Of a DNA stretch of 64,000 bases, positions 26,632-35,499 are shown piece after piece. How positions within the stretch are numbered: position 1 is the stretch's first letter; the number at the start of each line of letters is the position of its first letter. The notes beneath the pieces are model-generated. The model ran no database searches. It saw nothing but the letters and a program-made list of their open reading frames with translations, and was not told the DNA's origin. Origin of the DNA: an uncultured Bacteroidota bacterium (GTDB lineage: Bacteria > Bacteroidota > Bacteroidia > UKL13-3); the NCBI GenBank assembly GCA_903850915.1, contig CAINMV010000030.1, positions 50,922-114,921 of the forward strand. The letters are read 5' to 3'. The position numbers and the translations under genes were made by a program.

Positions 26632-26784
26632 ATGAGCGTCATTATAATATTACTAATTGTAAGTATTAGCATCGCCGGCGGCTTTCTTTTCGCATTCTTA
26701 TGGAGCGTAAAAGATGGACAATTTGATGATGACCAAAGCCCAGCACATCGCATACTATTTGATGACAAAAAGATTAAAAAATAA
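26632..26784 (+). CDS. ccoS: cbb3 oxidase assembly protein CcoS
   Basis: A 50-residue single-helix membrane protein, starting three bases after the ccoI stop. It has an N-terminal membrane segment (IIILLIVSISIAGGFLFAFLW) and then WSVKDGQFDDDQSPAHRIL, the conserved CcoS segment in which the Asp-rich turn follows the helix. CcoS is required for inserting heme and copper cofactors into CcoN. Position between ccoI and ccoNO is the usual one. Confidence 0.92.
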   Translation: MSVIIILLIVSISIAGGFLFAFLWSVKDGQFDDDQSPAHRILFDDKKIKK

Positions 26785-26833
26785 CCCACTTACTATTTCA
26801 GATAACTTTAAATTTAACCAATTTTAATTCAAC

Positions 26834-28960
26834 ATGAATCAAGAAAATTTCCTTTACGACAACAAGATCCCCAGATTGTTTGCCATTGCTTGCATCTTTT
26901 GGGGTGCGGTGGGCATGCTCCTTGGAGTAACCATCGCCTTTCAACTCGCCTTTCCTATTCTAAACTTTAGTGAGTACTTCCCGTATCTCGCTTTCGGACG
27001 TCTTAGGCCAGTGCACACCAATGCGGTAATTTTTGCATTTGTAGGCAACGGCATTTTTACGGGTGTGTATTATGCATTACCTCGACTATTAAAAACGCCA
27101 ATGTGGAATAAGGGCTTGGGTAAACTGCACTTTTGGGGATGGCAATTTATTATCGTTTGTGCTGCCGTTTCTTTAATGATGGGGTTAACAACAGGTAAAG
27201 AATATGCAGAGTTAGAATGGCCTATCGACATACTAATCACCTTGATTTGGGTTGTTTTCGGCTTTAATATGTTTGCAACAATTTTAACTCGTCGGGAACG
27301 TCATTTATATGTCGCCATCTGGTTTTTTATTGCATCGTGGGTTACAGTAGCAATGTTACACATTGTAAATTCAATGGAGATTCCTGTTTCGTTTATGAAA
27401 AGCTATTCATGGTACGCCGGAGTGCAAGATGCTTTGGTACAATGGTGGTATGGACATAATGCTGTGGCTTTCTTCTTAACCACGCCATATCTGGGATTGA
27501 TGTATTATTTTATGCCAAAAGCGGCCGATCGTCCGGTGTACTCTTATCGTTTAAGTATCGTACACTTTTGGAGTTTAATCTTCTTATATATTTGGGCCGG
27601 GCCGCACCATTTACTTTACACAGCGCTACCAGATTGGGCGCAATCGCTTGGAACAGCATTTTCAATAATGCTAATTTTGCCAAGTTGGGGAGGTATGCTA
27701 AATGGCTTATTTACTCTTCGTGGAGCTTGGGATAAAGTACGTGAAGATCCTATTTTAAAATTTATGGTCGTTGCTGTAACGTGTTATGGAATGAGCACCT
27801 TCGAAGGCCCCATGTTAGCCTTGAAAAATGTTAATGCAATTTCACACTATAGCGATTGGACTGTAGCGCACGTGCATATTGGGGCTTTAGGTTGGAATGG
27901 TTTCTTAACCTTTGGTATGATGTATTGGTTGATACCAAGACTATACAACACTAACTTATATTCTAAGAAACTAGCCTCTACCCATTTCTGGATTGGAACC
28001 TTAGGTATTATTATGTATGCCATTCCTATGTATTGGAGTTCTTTCCGTTCTTATTTTATGATGAAGGCCTTCACACCGGAAGGGCAATTACAATATGGTT
28101 TTATTGATGTTGTACAAACGGTCATTCCATTTTATGTTATGAGAGCCATTGGAGGTACTATATATTTTACGGGTGTAATTCTGATGATTTATAATTTAAT
28201 TAAAACAGCAAAATCGGGTTCATTTGTGGAATCTGAAGAAGCTTCAGCACCTGCCCTAGCTAAAGAATACCATGCTCCAGCAAATTCAATATGGCATAGC
28301 CTTATCGAAAGAAAACCAATTTTATTATTGGTGTTAAGTTTGGTTGTAGTTGCTATTGGAGGTTTAGTAGAGTTGGTTCCAACCTTCTTAATAAAAGAAA
28401 ATATCCCAACGATAACCTCTGTAAAACCATATACACCTTTGGAGTTGCAAGGACGTGACATTTATATCCGTGAAGGATGCTATAATTGCCACTCGCAAAT
28501 GATTCGTCCGTTCCGATATGAGGTAGCGCGTTATGGAGAATATTCAAAAGCGGGTGAATTTGTTTATGATCATCCATTCCAATGGGGTAGCAAAAGGACT
28601 GGACCTGATTTAGCACGTATTGGAGGAAAATATGGCGATAGCTGGCACTTCAATCACATGCTGGAGCCAACATCAATGTCTCCAGGAAGTATTATGCCAT
28701 CGTATCCATTCTTATACAAAGATAATATCGATAAAGCAAGTACCAACTCTAAGATTCATGCTATGCGTACGTTAGGAGTTCCTTATCCAAAAGGATATGA
28801 AGCCATCGCCAATGATGACCTAGCGAAACAAGCACAAGATATAACGAGTCGTTTAAGCCGTGACAATAAAATAGAGATTAATCCTAATAAAGAAATCGTG
28901 GCTTTGATTGCTTATTTACAGCGCGTTGGAAAGGATATAAAATTGGAAGTAAAAAAATAA
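26834..28960 (+). CDS. ccoNO: cbb3-type cytochrome c oxidase, fused subunits I and II (CcoN-CcoO)
   Basis: A 708-residue fusion that forms the catalytic core of the high-affinity terminal oxidase. Residues about 1-460 are CcoN: heme ligand candidate His61 (RPVHTNAV), CuB ligands His208 (WWYGHNAVAFF) and His258/259 (AGPHHLLY), and heme ligands His346/His348 (DWTVAHVHIG). A linker rich in Glu, Ser and Ala (about 463-482) and a membrane helix (496-520) lead into CcoO, a monoheme cytochrome c with CYNCH at 549-553 and a candidate axial Met later (SPGSIMPSYPF). Separate genes are usual in Proteobacteria; the fusion is known in Bacteroidota. In operon with ccoQ and ccoP. Confidence 0.96.
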   Translation: MNQENFLYDNKIPRLFAIACIFWGAVGMLLGVTIAFQLAFPILNFSEYFPYLAFGRLRPVHTNAVIFAFVGNGIFTGVYYALPRLLKTPMWNKGLGKLHFWGWQFIIVCAAVSLMMGLTTGKEYAELEWPIDILITLIWVVFGFNMFATILTRRERHLYVAIWFFIASWVTVAMLHIVNSMEIPVSFMKSYSWYAGVQDALVQWWYGHNAVAFFLTTPYLGLMYYFMPKAADRPVYSYRLSIVHFWSLIFLYIWAGPHHLLYTALPDWAQSLGTAFSIMLILPSWGGMLNGLFTLRGAWDKVREDPILKFMVVAVTCYGMSTFEGPMLALKNVNAISHYSDWTVAHVHIGALGWNGFLTFGMMYWLIPRLYNTNLYSKKLASTHFWIGTLGIIMYAIPMYWSSFRSYFMMKAFTPEGQLQYGFIDVVQTVIPFYVMRAIGGTIYFTGVILMIYNLIKTAKSGSFVESEEASAPALAKEYHAPANSIWHSLIERKPILLLVLSLVVVAIGGLVELVPTFLIKENIPTITSVKPYTPLELQGRDIYIREGCYNCHSQMIRPFRYEVARYGEYSKAGEFVYDHPFQWGSKRTGPDLARIGGKYGDSWHFNHMLEPTSMSPGSIMPSYPFLYKDNIDKASTNSKIHAMRTLGVPYPKGYEAIANDDLAKQAQDITSRLSRDNKIEINPNKEIVALIAYLQRVGKDIKLEVKK

Positions 28961-28971
28961 TTTAAACCATC

Positions 28972-29136
28972 ATGAAGTTCGAAACATATTTAGAAAACAT
29001 AGCCGGAATAAGTATCTATCCTCTTATTTCTTTAGTTTTGTTCGTTGTCTTTTTCTTCCTAGTAATCTACTGGATGTATAGACTCGATAAAACAGAAATA
29101 GAAAGAATAGAAAGACTTCCATTAGATGACAAATAA
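28972..29136 (+). CDS. ccoQ: cbb3 oxidase small subunit CcoQ-like
   Basis: A 54-residue single-helix protein. A hydrophobic core (PLISLVLFVVFFFLVIYWMY, residues 17-36) is followed by a charged tail RLDKTEIERIERLPLDD, the form of CcoQ/FixQ, which stabilises the assembled oxidase. It starts 11 bases after the ccoNO stop and ends 12 before ccoP. Position and topology carry the assignment; sequence in this family is poorly conserved. Confidence 0.85.
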   Translation: MKFETYLENIAGISIYPLISLVLFVVFFFLVIYWMYRLDKTEIERIERLPLDDK

Positions 29137-29148
29137 ATTTATAAAGAT

Positions 29149-30336
29149 ATGACACAAAATATTTCAAAAAAAATACTCATAAGTTGTTTAAGCGTGATCG
29201 CTCCGGCTCTTCTCTTTGGACAGGAGGTGGCAGCCGCCGCTCCCGCGTCGCAAAGCAGTGGCGTCGATTTTAACCTGGTACTGCTAATTGTAGCAACCTT
29301 TCTATTGTTACCTATTTATATAACTGGTAAAGCCTTTTTACTTGTGGTAAAAGATTTTATGAAAAAGGACAATGGCAATGCAGGCCTATTTAAAAAAGCA
29401 GGCCTATCATTGCTTTTGCTCTTCGCGTATCAATTCACGCAAGCACAAGCAGATCCAACAACAGCGGCTATGGCAACTGCAAGCACAACAAGCTCTATGA
29501 GTTGGTTGTTGCTTACCGTAATCATCGCAGAATCAATTGTAATTGTCTTCTTCTCCTGGTTAATAAATAGCTTTCTCAAAACCTATTCAGCAGCCAATGA
29601 AGCCGCGGCAACAGGTGCACCTGCAAAACAAGCAAGCTGGTGGTCAAATTTGTGGGATAAAGCAAATAGTTTCAAACCTATTGAAGAAGAAGGCTCTATC
29701 GATACCGGACATAGCTATGATGGTATTCGCGAATTAGATAATGTTACACCACCATGGTTTATTACTGCGTTCGCATTAACCATTGTATTCGCTGTAATCT
29801 ATCTCTATCGATACCATGTGAGCCAATCGGCACCTTTGCAAGATGAAGAATATACAATTGAAGTTGCCGATGCTGAAGTCGCAAAAGCTAAGTTTTTGGC
29901 AACACAAACAAACAGCGTTGATGAAAATACCATTACAATGCTTGATGCTTCAGAAATTAGCCAAGGGAAAGCCATTTTCACAAAAACATGTTCGCCATGC
30001 CACGGACCTAGTGGTGGCAGTATGCCCGGTGGTGTGGGTCCAAACCTAACGGATGGATATTGGATTCACGGCGGTTCATTGCAAAGCATCTTCAAAACCA
30101 TTAAATATGGTTGGCCAGAAAAAGGTATGATCTCTTGGAAAGACCAATTAACAGCAAAACAAATTGCACAGCTAACTTGTTTTATTGCATCAATAAAAGG
30201 ATCAAATCCTCCAGGTGCTAAAGACCCTCAAGGGGAATTGTACAAAGAAGAGAAGGCGGGGGTGAAGGCAGATTCCACCATTAAAGATAGTGTAATTAAG
30301 CCTGTTGTTAAAAAAGCAGCAGCTGTGAAAAATTAA
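29149..30336 (+). CDS. ccoP: cbb3-type cytochrome c oxidase subunit III (CcoP), single heme motif
   Basis: A 395-residue membrane-anchored cytochrome c passing electrons to CcoO. Only one heme motif is present, CSPCHG at 281-286, with a probable axial Met near GWPEKGM; proteobacterial CcoP has two. The N-terminus is unusual: a signal-like start (MTQNISKKILISCLSVIAPALLFGQ), a membrane segment at about 41-66, a second signal-like hydrophobic stretch ending TQAQA (about 85-101), and a membrane segment at about 118-142. The canonical CcoP helix is at about 203-221 (WFITAFALTIVFAVIYLY), preceded by the conserved DGIRELDNVTPPWF. The tail is Lys- and Ala-rich. Confidence 0.93.
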   Translation: MTQNISKKILISCLSVIAPALLFGQEVAAAAPASQSSGVDFNLVLLIVATFLLLPIYITGKAFLLVVKDFMKKDNGNAGLFKKAGLSLLLLFAYQFTQAQADPTTAAMATASTTSSMSWLLLTVIIAESIVIVFFSWLINSFLKTYSAANEAAATGAPAKQASWWSNLWDKANSFKPIEEEGSIDTGHSYDGIRELDNVTPPWFITAFALTIVFAVIYLYRYHVSQSAPLQDEEYTIEVADAEVAKAKFLATQTNSVDENTITMLDASEISQGKAIFTKTCSPCHGPSGGSMPGGVGPNLTDGYWIHGGSLQSIFKTIKYGWPEKGMISWKDQLTAKQIAQLTCFIASIKGSNPPGAKDPQGELYKEEKAGVKADSTIKDSVIKPVVKKAAAVKN

Positions 30337-30348
30337 ATACATATTCCA

Positions 30349-31752
30349 TTGACAGACGAAGAGTTATTGCACGCAGAGACCTACAGAGATAGGGTCAGTA
30401 CTGTTACAGACACAGGCAAAAGAAAGTGGGTTTATGCTTTAAAACCTTCAGGGAAGTGGTTTAATTACAGGCGGGCGTTGGCTTACGCATACCTCACTGT
30501 ATTTTTCGTGTTGCCCTTCATTAAGGTGAACGGGATGCCGTTTATGATGATTAATCTTCCTGCGGGCAAGTTTATTTTATTTAGTAAAATATTCTGGCCC
30601 CAGGATTTTTTCATCTTCGCTATAGCCATGATTACTTTCATCATTTTCATTGTTCTTTTTACAGTGGTATTTGGTAGGCTTTTCTGTGGATGGGTTTGTC
30701 CACAAACTGTTTTCATGGAGTTTGTTTTCCGACCTATCGAATGGTTGGTGGAAGGAACTCCCACACAACAAAAGAAACTGAATGATGGTAGCACCACAGG
30801 AGAAAAAATTATTAAAAAAACGATTAAACATTTTCTTTATCTATTCATGTCATTTTTAATAGCTAACACTTTCTTGGCCTATATTTTAGGAATGGATGAA
30901 GTAGTGAAAATGATTAAAGAGCCTATTGCAAATAACCTTGGTCTTTTAACAGGACTGATTTTCTTTACGCTTTTGTTTTATGGTGTATTTGCATTTGTGC
31001 GCGACTTAATTTGTACAACGGTATGCCCTTATGGTCGCTTACAAGGGGTGATGTTTGATAAGGATACCATGCAAATAAGTTACGACTATAAAAGAGGTGA
31101 GCCACGTGGAAAATTCAAAAAGGGAGAGACAAGAAGCGACGGCGATTGTATTAATTGCCATAAATGTGTACAGGTTTGCCCAACAGGAATCGACATTCGC
31201 GATGGCTTACAAATGGAATGTGTAGGTTGTACCGCTTGTGTGGATGAATGTAACGACGTAATGGAAACGTTGCATTTCGAAAAAGGACTAATTCGTTATG
31301 CCTCAGAAAATGAAATTAGCACGGGCAGGAAATTTCACTTCAACAACAGAATGAAAGCATACAGTATTTTACTTGGCATATTACTTGTATTTATGAGTAT
31401 CCTCATTGGCACACGTAAAACGGTTGACACCTACATTTCGCGAGTGAATGGACAGCTTTATCAAGAGATGCCTGGAGGAAATATCAGTAATTTGTTTGAA
31501 GCGAAAATCATCAATAAAACAAAAGAAGAAATTCCACTTACCTTAAAGCTTGAGGATATGGATGGAACAATCAGATTAGTAGGTGCGGACCAAATTAGAT
31601 TGAAGTGTGAAAGTATCAACATCATAACATTCTTTCTTGAGGTGCCCCATGAATTACTGAAAAAAAGAAGTTCAACAATTCGTATCGGAATATACCGTGG
31701 TAATGAAAAAATAGAAACGGTGAAAACGAAAATGCTAGGCCCGTTCATTTAA
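30349..31752 (+). CDS. ccoG: cbb3 oxidase accessory ferredoxin-like protein CcoG (FixG)
   Basis: A 467-residue membrane protein thought to reduce copper for the oxidase. Several membrane helices lie in the first 240 residues (FGRLFCGWVCPQTVFMEFVF, and TTVCPYGRLQGVMF). Two 4Fe-4S motifs follow: CINCHKCVQVCP and CVGCTACVDEC. An Ig-like FixG C-terminal domain closes the protein. Translation seems to start at TTG 30349, because the only in-frame alternatives between the ccoP stop and this codon are ATA and ATT. It follows ccoP by 12 bp and belongs to the same operon. Confidence 0.94.
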   Translation: MTDEELLHAETYRDRVSTVTDTGKRKWVYALKPSGKWFNYRRALAYAYLTVFFVLPFIKVNGMPFMMINLPAGKFILFSKIFWPQDFFIFAIAMITFIIFIVLFTVVFGRLFCGWVCPQTVFMEFVFRPIEWLVEGTPTQQKKLNDGSTTGEKIIKKTIKHFLYLFMSFLIANTFLAYILGMDEVVKMIKEPIANNLGLLTGLIFFTLLFYGVFAFVRDLICTTVCPYGRLQGVMFDKDTMQISYDYKRGEPRGKFKKGETRSDGDCINCHKCVQVCPTGIDIRDGLQMECVGCTACVDECNDVMETLHFEKGLIRYASENEISTGRKFHFNNRMKAYSILLGILLVFMSILIGTRKTVDTYISRVNGQLYQEMPGGNISNLFEAKIINKTKEEIPLTLKLEDMDGTIRLVGADQIRLKCESINIITFFLEVPHELLKKRSSTIRIGIYRGNEKIETVKTKMLGPFI

Positions 31753-31815
31753 TTTTAAGGCTTGGGTAATTAGCGGTAATATTACATTTTACAATTATTT
31801 AAAAAAAACATATAC

Positions 31816-32253
31816 ATGAATTGGGGCTATAAATTGATTGTCGTCATTGCGGTTTTTTTAATCGCTATGTTAGCTATGGTTGGTGTTGCATACAAACAAA
31901 GCAACGAGATGGTAGAATCCAACTACTATGATAAAGAAATTAATTACCAATCGTTAATTAACGCTGCAAACAATCTAAACAAGGCAACTAACGACGCCAT
32001 TTTGGTATTTGAAAATAGCAATTTGCTTCTGAAAATGCCAACTGCTGTGTCTGGCAGTTTCGAAAATGGTCAAATCGAATTTCTTAAAAATGACGATAAA
32101 AGTAAAGATCTTACTGTGGCCATTAAGCCAGATAGCACTGGGGTATTTGTAATCGACAAATCGATGGTGCTGCATGGACAATACAATGCTCGAATTCGTT
32201 GGACCAATGCTGCTACCTTGTATTATCGAGAACAAGTTATTCTTATTCCTTAA
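31816..32253 (+). CDS. ccoH: FixH/CcoH family oxidase assembly protein
   Basis: A 145-residue membrane-anchored protein: one N-terminal helix (YKLIVVIAVFLIAMLAMVGVAY) and an extracytoplasmic beta-rich domain. ESNYYDKEINYQ is the characteristic FixH segment after the helix. FixH works with the copper ATPase in oxidase assembly. The stop codon TAA overlaps the next ATG (TAATG), indicating coupling with the SafE-like transporter gene. Confidence 0.88.
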   Translation: MNWGYKLIVVIAVFLIAMLAMVGVAYKQSNEMVESNYYDKEINYQSLINAANNLNKATNDAILVFENSNLLLKMPTAVSGSFENGQIEFLKNDDKSKDLTVAIKPDSTGVFVIDKSMVLHGQYNARIRWTNAATLYYREQVILIP

Positions 32254-32963
32254 TGAATTCATTGTTTGTAATTTTCGCTTCCGGTTTTTCTATCGGTTTA
32301 CTAGGAAGCTTCCATTGTGTTGGTATGTGCGGACCGCTAGCGCTATCGCTTCCCATCAATGATTTTAATCCTGCTCGAAAAATCTTTGCTATACTTACTT
32401 ATAATTTAGGAAGAACTTTTACCTATACTTGTTTGGGTGCGGCTTTTGGTATCATCGGTCAAAGTTTCTCCTTTTTTAAATTACAACAGTACTTATCGAT
32501 AGGAGCTGGCGTTTTTATTTTAGCTACCTTATTAATTTCGAAACTAGATATATTTAAAGCACCTACCCTTGCTGGTTATTCATCTAAAGTGAAATCACTA
32601 CTCGGCAATCTGCTTCGGGCAGATAAAAATCTAAGCTCTTTCTTATCAATAGGTATTATTAACGGTTTGTTACCTTGCGGATTGGTTTATATTGGAATTG
32701 CTGCCGGTGTTGCCACAGGAACAATAGTAAAAAGTGCCTTACTTATGATTGCTTTTGGTTTAGGAACATTACCTATTATGGCATTTACCATGATATTGGG
32801 TAAGTACTTATCGATGCAGTTTAGAAGCCGATTAAATAAAATTACACCATTTGTTATTGCAATAATCGCTGTTTTATTGATTGTGAGAGGTATGAACTTA
32901 GGAATTCCCTATTTGTCGCCTACGCACAATGCCCATCATGTAAATTGCTGCCAGGAAGATTAG
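32253..32963 (+). CDS. SafE/DsbD_2-type membrane transporter at the end of the cbb3 cluster
   Basis: A 236-residue six-helix membrane protein. The first helix carries GSFHCVGMCGPLALSLP, the HCxGMCGP motif of the sulfite-exporter TauE/SafE (DsbD transmembrane-like) family, and helix four has GLLPCGLVYIG. Members at this position in cbb3 clusters are proposed to handle copper or thiol redox; direct evidence is not visible here. The tail ends in HNAHHVNCC, a possible metal-binding end. The ATG at 32253 is preferred over a longer TTG reading from 32199, because it forms the TAATG overlap with ccoH and puts the first helix at the N-terminus. Confidence 0.88.
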   Translation: MNSLFVIFASGFSIGLLGSFHCVGMCGPLALSLPINDFNPARKIFAILTYNLGRTFTYTCLGAAFGIIGQSFSFFKLQQYLSIGAGVFILATLLISKLDIFKAPTLAGYSSKVKSLLGNLLRADKNLSSFLSIGIINGLLPCGLVYIGIAAGVATGTIVKSALLMIAFGLGTLPIMAFTMILGKYLSMQFRSRLNKITPFVIAIIAVLLIVRGMNLGIPYLSPTHNAHHVNCCQED

Positions 32964-33399
32964 TGTGATGCTTAGGCGGCTCCGCGCATGCCTCCAAAAA
33001 CCATCGTTGGATTTAGTCAAATAATTTGCTTCCTGAAGTGCGATACTTAATTATAAATCTTGTCGAAAGTGCTATAGTTTTAATGCCAAGTTTTGAGTAA
33101 TTCAACAAATGCGAATTTGAGGATTCGCATACGCTGCAACGCACAGTAGTCTAAAACTGACCTAATTTAGAGTTTTTGGAAAGAACGGAGGAGGTGGTAA
33201 TAGATATATATTTTGGTTGAGCACGCTATTTCTTCGTATCATTAACATTAGATATATTAAAAAACAATGCTAAATTCGTCCAACATTACCCTACCATTTC
33301 AGTTTGGTGTGGGTGAATGCCTAGAAGTGTCCGATTAAAATAAATTACGTTTTTATCTCTAATTATCTTTAGTTTTATACCCGTTTTAAAACTACGATT
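32964..33399. other. Gene-free 436-bp stretch, possible remnant
   Basis: No convincing ORF. It begins with an unusually G+C-rich run (around 32970-32995), contains a perfect 8-bp hairpin ATGCGAAT-N6-ATTCGCAT at 33109-33130 without a T tail, and has GTGTCCGATT at 33327-33336, which resembles the ends of some insertion sequences (from memory, unverified). A near-consensus -7 box TATCTTTA at 33364-33371 probably serves the dioxygenase gene. Confidence 0.35.
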
Positions 33400-34314
33400 A
33401 TGTCAAGAGAAAATATTGTGAAGGCTATTGAAGAGAAGTACATGAGTATGGGCGAAAACCCAAATACCTTCCTGAATGGATTGCTATATTCCAAGCCAAT
33501 AACATATTGGGATTACATTCAGACCGATGCTTTATTAAATCTGCAAATTCAACGTACCTCCCTTCCAGATGAGATGGTATTTATAATGTATCATCAAGTA
33601 AACGAACTTTTGTTTAAGATGATTCTTTGGGAATTGGAACAACTTGCAAAGAACAAATCCCTTACTGGTATCTTTTTCACTGAAAGACTTAATCGAATAA
33701 GCCGCTATTTTGATGTTCTTTCTTCATCCTTTAGTGTGATGCAAGATGGGATGGAAAAAGAACAATATCTTAAATTTCGTAATACATTAGCTCCGGCGAG
33801 TGGATATCAAAGTGCTCAATATCGAATGATTGAATTTGCATCGACAGATTTAATTAACCTCATTGATTTTCGTTTTCGGGCCACCATCGACCGCAATACT
33901 ACATTTGAACATGCTTTCGAACATCTATATTGGCAAGCAGCAGGCAAAGATCATAAAACTGGGGTGAAAAATTCGTTGTTGCGTTTGTTCGAAGAAAAGT
34001 ACAAGGATGCTCTAATAATCACGATGAAGGAATATAACACCACCAATCTTTGGGCTCGTTATAAAACATTGCCAGAATCGGAAAAAGAAAATCCAGAACT
34101 TATTAAAGCTATGCGTCATTTCGACCAAACGGTAAATATAAACTGGGTGATGGCCCATTACCATGCAGCCGAGAAATATCTTCAAACTGATAAAACAACA
34201 TTAGAAGCGACCGGTGGTAGCGACTGGAAAAAATATATGCTACCGAAATACCAACGTCGCATATTTTTCCCTGAGCTTTGGAGTGCAGAAGAATTAGAGC
34301 ATTGGGGAGAATAA
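33400..34314 (+). CDS. kynA: Tryptophan 2,3-dioxygenase
   Basis: A 304-residue heme enzyme that opens the indole ring of tryptophan to N-formylkynurenine, the first step of the kynurenine pathway. Family marks are TYWDYIQTDALLNLQ (heme-pocket region), HQVNELLFKMILWEL, PASGYQSAQYRMIE with the substrate-binding Arg, and ATGGSDWKKYML near the C-terminus. The length is normal. No other kynurenine-pathway gene is in the window; a zinc-ribbon gene follows on the same strand after 35 bp. A -7-like box (TATCTTTA) lies about 30 bases upstream. Confidence 0.93.
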   Translation: MSRENIVKAIEEKYMSMGENPNTFLNGLLYSKPITYWDYIQTDALLNLQIQRTSLPDEMVFIMYHQVNELLFKMILWELEQLAKNKSLTGIFFTERLNRISRYFDVLSSSFSVMQDGMEKEQYLKFRNTLAPASGYQSAQYRMIEFASTDLINLIDFRFRATIDRNTTFEHAFEHLYWQAAGKDHKTGVKNSLLRLFEEKYKDALIITMKEYNTTNLWARYKTLPESEKENPELIKAMRHFDQTVNINWVMAHYHAAEKYLQTDKTTLEATGGSDWKKYMLPKYQRRIFFPELWSAEELEHWGE

Positions 34315-34349
34315 TTGATGGCACTTTCTATCCTATAAATTCAAGAAAT

Positions 34350-34616
34350 ATGTCGAAAAAAAACACCAACTGCCAGAGTTGTGGTATGCCGTTAAAGCGC
34401 GATGAGAATGGTGGTGGCACCAATGCCGATGGAACTCATAGTGAACTTTACTGCTCAAAATGTTATAAAAATGGGGCTTTTTTAGAGCCCGACATGACCG
34501 TAAAAGAGATGCAACTACTCGTAAAAGAAAAAATAAAAGAGTTTGGCTTTCCCGGTTTTCTAGCGGGTTTCTTTACCAAAGGAATTCCCAACCTAGAACG
34601 TTGGAAGAAAAACTAA
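34350..34616 (+). CDS. Zinc-ribbon domain protein
   Basis: An 88-residue protein with an N-terminal zinc ribbon: CQSCGMPL (8-15) and YCSKCY, a four-cysteine site. The rest is helical and includes MTVKEMQLLVKEKIKEFGFPG, typical of the putative zinc-ribbon family of short stand-alone proteins of unknown function. The ATG at 34350 is chosen because earlier in-frame codons would extend back into the dioxygenase gene. It probably shares a transcript with kynA, but a functional link is unproven. Confidence 0.82.
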   Translation: MSKKNTNCQSCGMPLKRDENGGGTNADGTHSELYCSKCYKNGAFLEPDMTVKEMQLLVKEKIKEFGFPGFLAGFFTKGIPNLERWKKN

Positions 34617-34730
34617 ATGCGAATTGCCCTTCAAACTTGTAGTTGAAATAAATAACAGAATTTGCTGAATTAACCCATTAACGACTGCCCTATTTTAATG
34701 GGATAAAAGTTAAACAGTAAAAATTTATAG

Positions 34731-34738
34731 TACTTTTG
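34731..34738 (+). promoter_or_regulatory. -7 promoter box of the SCO-family gene
   Basis: TACTTTTG, full match to TAnnTTTG, 62 bases before the ATG at 34801. No clear -33 TTG at the expected spacing. Confidence 0.5.
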
Positions 34739-34800
34739 CATTGCATCATAATAGCACTCAAGATGCATACTTTTTTATAATTATTATTTTTTAGATTCCC

Positions 34801-35451
34801 ATGTACAAATTCACTTTTGGATTTATTTTAATTGCTTTTGGAGCAATCATTTCTTGTAACAATGCAGTTAACCGTTTACCTATTTATGGTGAACGTACAC
34901 TTGGAAAGATAATGGTTGATGGCAAGGAAGTTACAGATACAATTTATCAAACTGTGCCACAATTCAACTTCATCGATCAGGATAGCAATATTGTCACCAA
35001 CGAAACCTTTAAAGGTAAAATTTATATCGCCGATTTTGTATTTCTTTCGTGTAAAAGTATTTGTCCGAAAATGCATGTTCAAATGAAAAGGCTTTACGAT
35101 AAATACAAAGACAATACGCAGGTTGTTTTCCTTTCGCATACCATCGATCCTGCAAACGATACCTTAGAAAGAATCAAAAAGTTTATGCTTGCCAACAATA
35201 TTGAAACAGCTAAATGGCATATGGTTCGTGGTACCGAAGACGAAATTCTTGCCATTTCAAATAAAGGTTATTTCTCCATCGCATACAGAGATTCAACGAA
35301 TACCGAACCCGGACAAGAATTCCAACATTCCGGCTGGATGATATTGGTTGATGCACAACAACATATTCGTTCCATGAAAGATGGCACCGATCAGTTTGAG
35401 GTAGATGCATTAATAAAAGACATCGATAAATTATTAATAGAGAAGCTGTAA
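34801..35451 (+). CDS. SCO1/SenC-family copper chaperone, lipoprotein
   Basis: A 216-residue periplasmic thioredoxin-fold lipoprotein. The signal ends AIISC, lipid anchor on that Cys. The copper site is CKSICPKM (CxxxCP), with the third ligand likely the His in EFQHSGWMILVD. SCO proteins deliver copper to the CuA site of aa3-type oxidases, or act as thiol reductants. This one lies about 1.8 kb beyond the cbb3 cluster, but cbb3 lacks CuA, so it may serve another oxidase encoded elsewhere. A full -7 box precedes it; the beta-helix lipoprotein gene follows after 48 bp. Confidence 0.9.
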   Translation: MYKFTFGFILIAFGAIISCNNAVNRLPIYGERTLGKIMVDGKEVTDTIYQTVPQFNFIDQDSNIVTNETFKGKIYIADFVFLSCKSICPKMHVQMKRLYDKYKDNTQVVFLSHTIDPANDTLERIKKFMLANNIETAKWHMVRGTEDEILAISNKGYFSIAYRDSTNTEPGQEFQHSGWMILVDAQQHIRSMKDGTDQFEVDALIKDIDKLLIEKL

Positions 35452-35499
35452 TATCAGTAATTTCAATTCAAATAATTCTTAACTATCTTCGTTGTCTTA

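Noticed and set aside
30349..30351. A missing upstream ATG for ccoG
   Set aside because: In-frame codons between the ccoP stop and TTG 30349 are only ATA, CAT, ATT and CCA, so TTG is accepted as the likely start rather than a frameshift.
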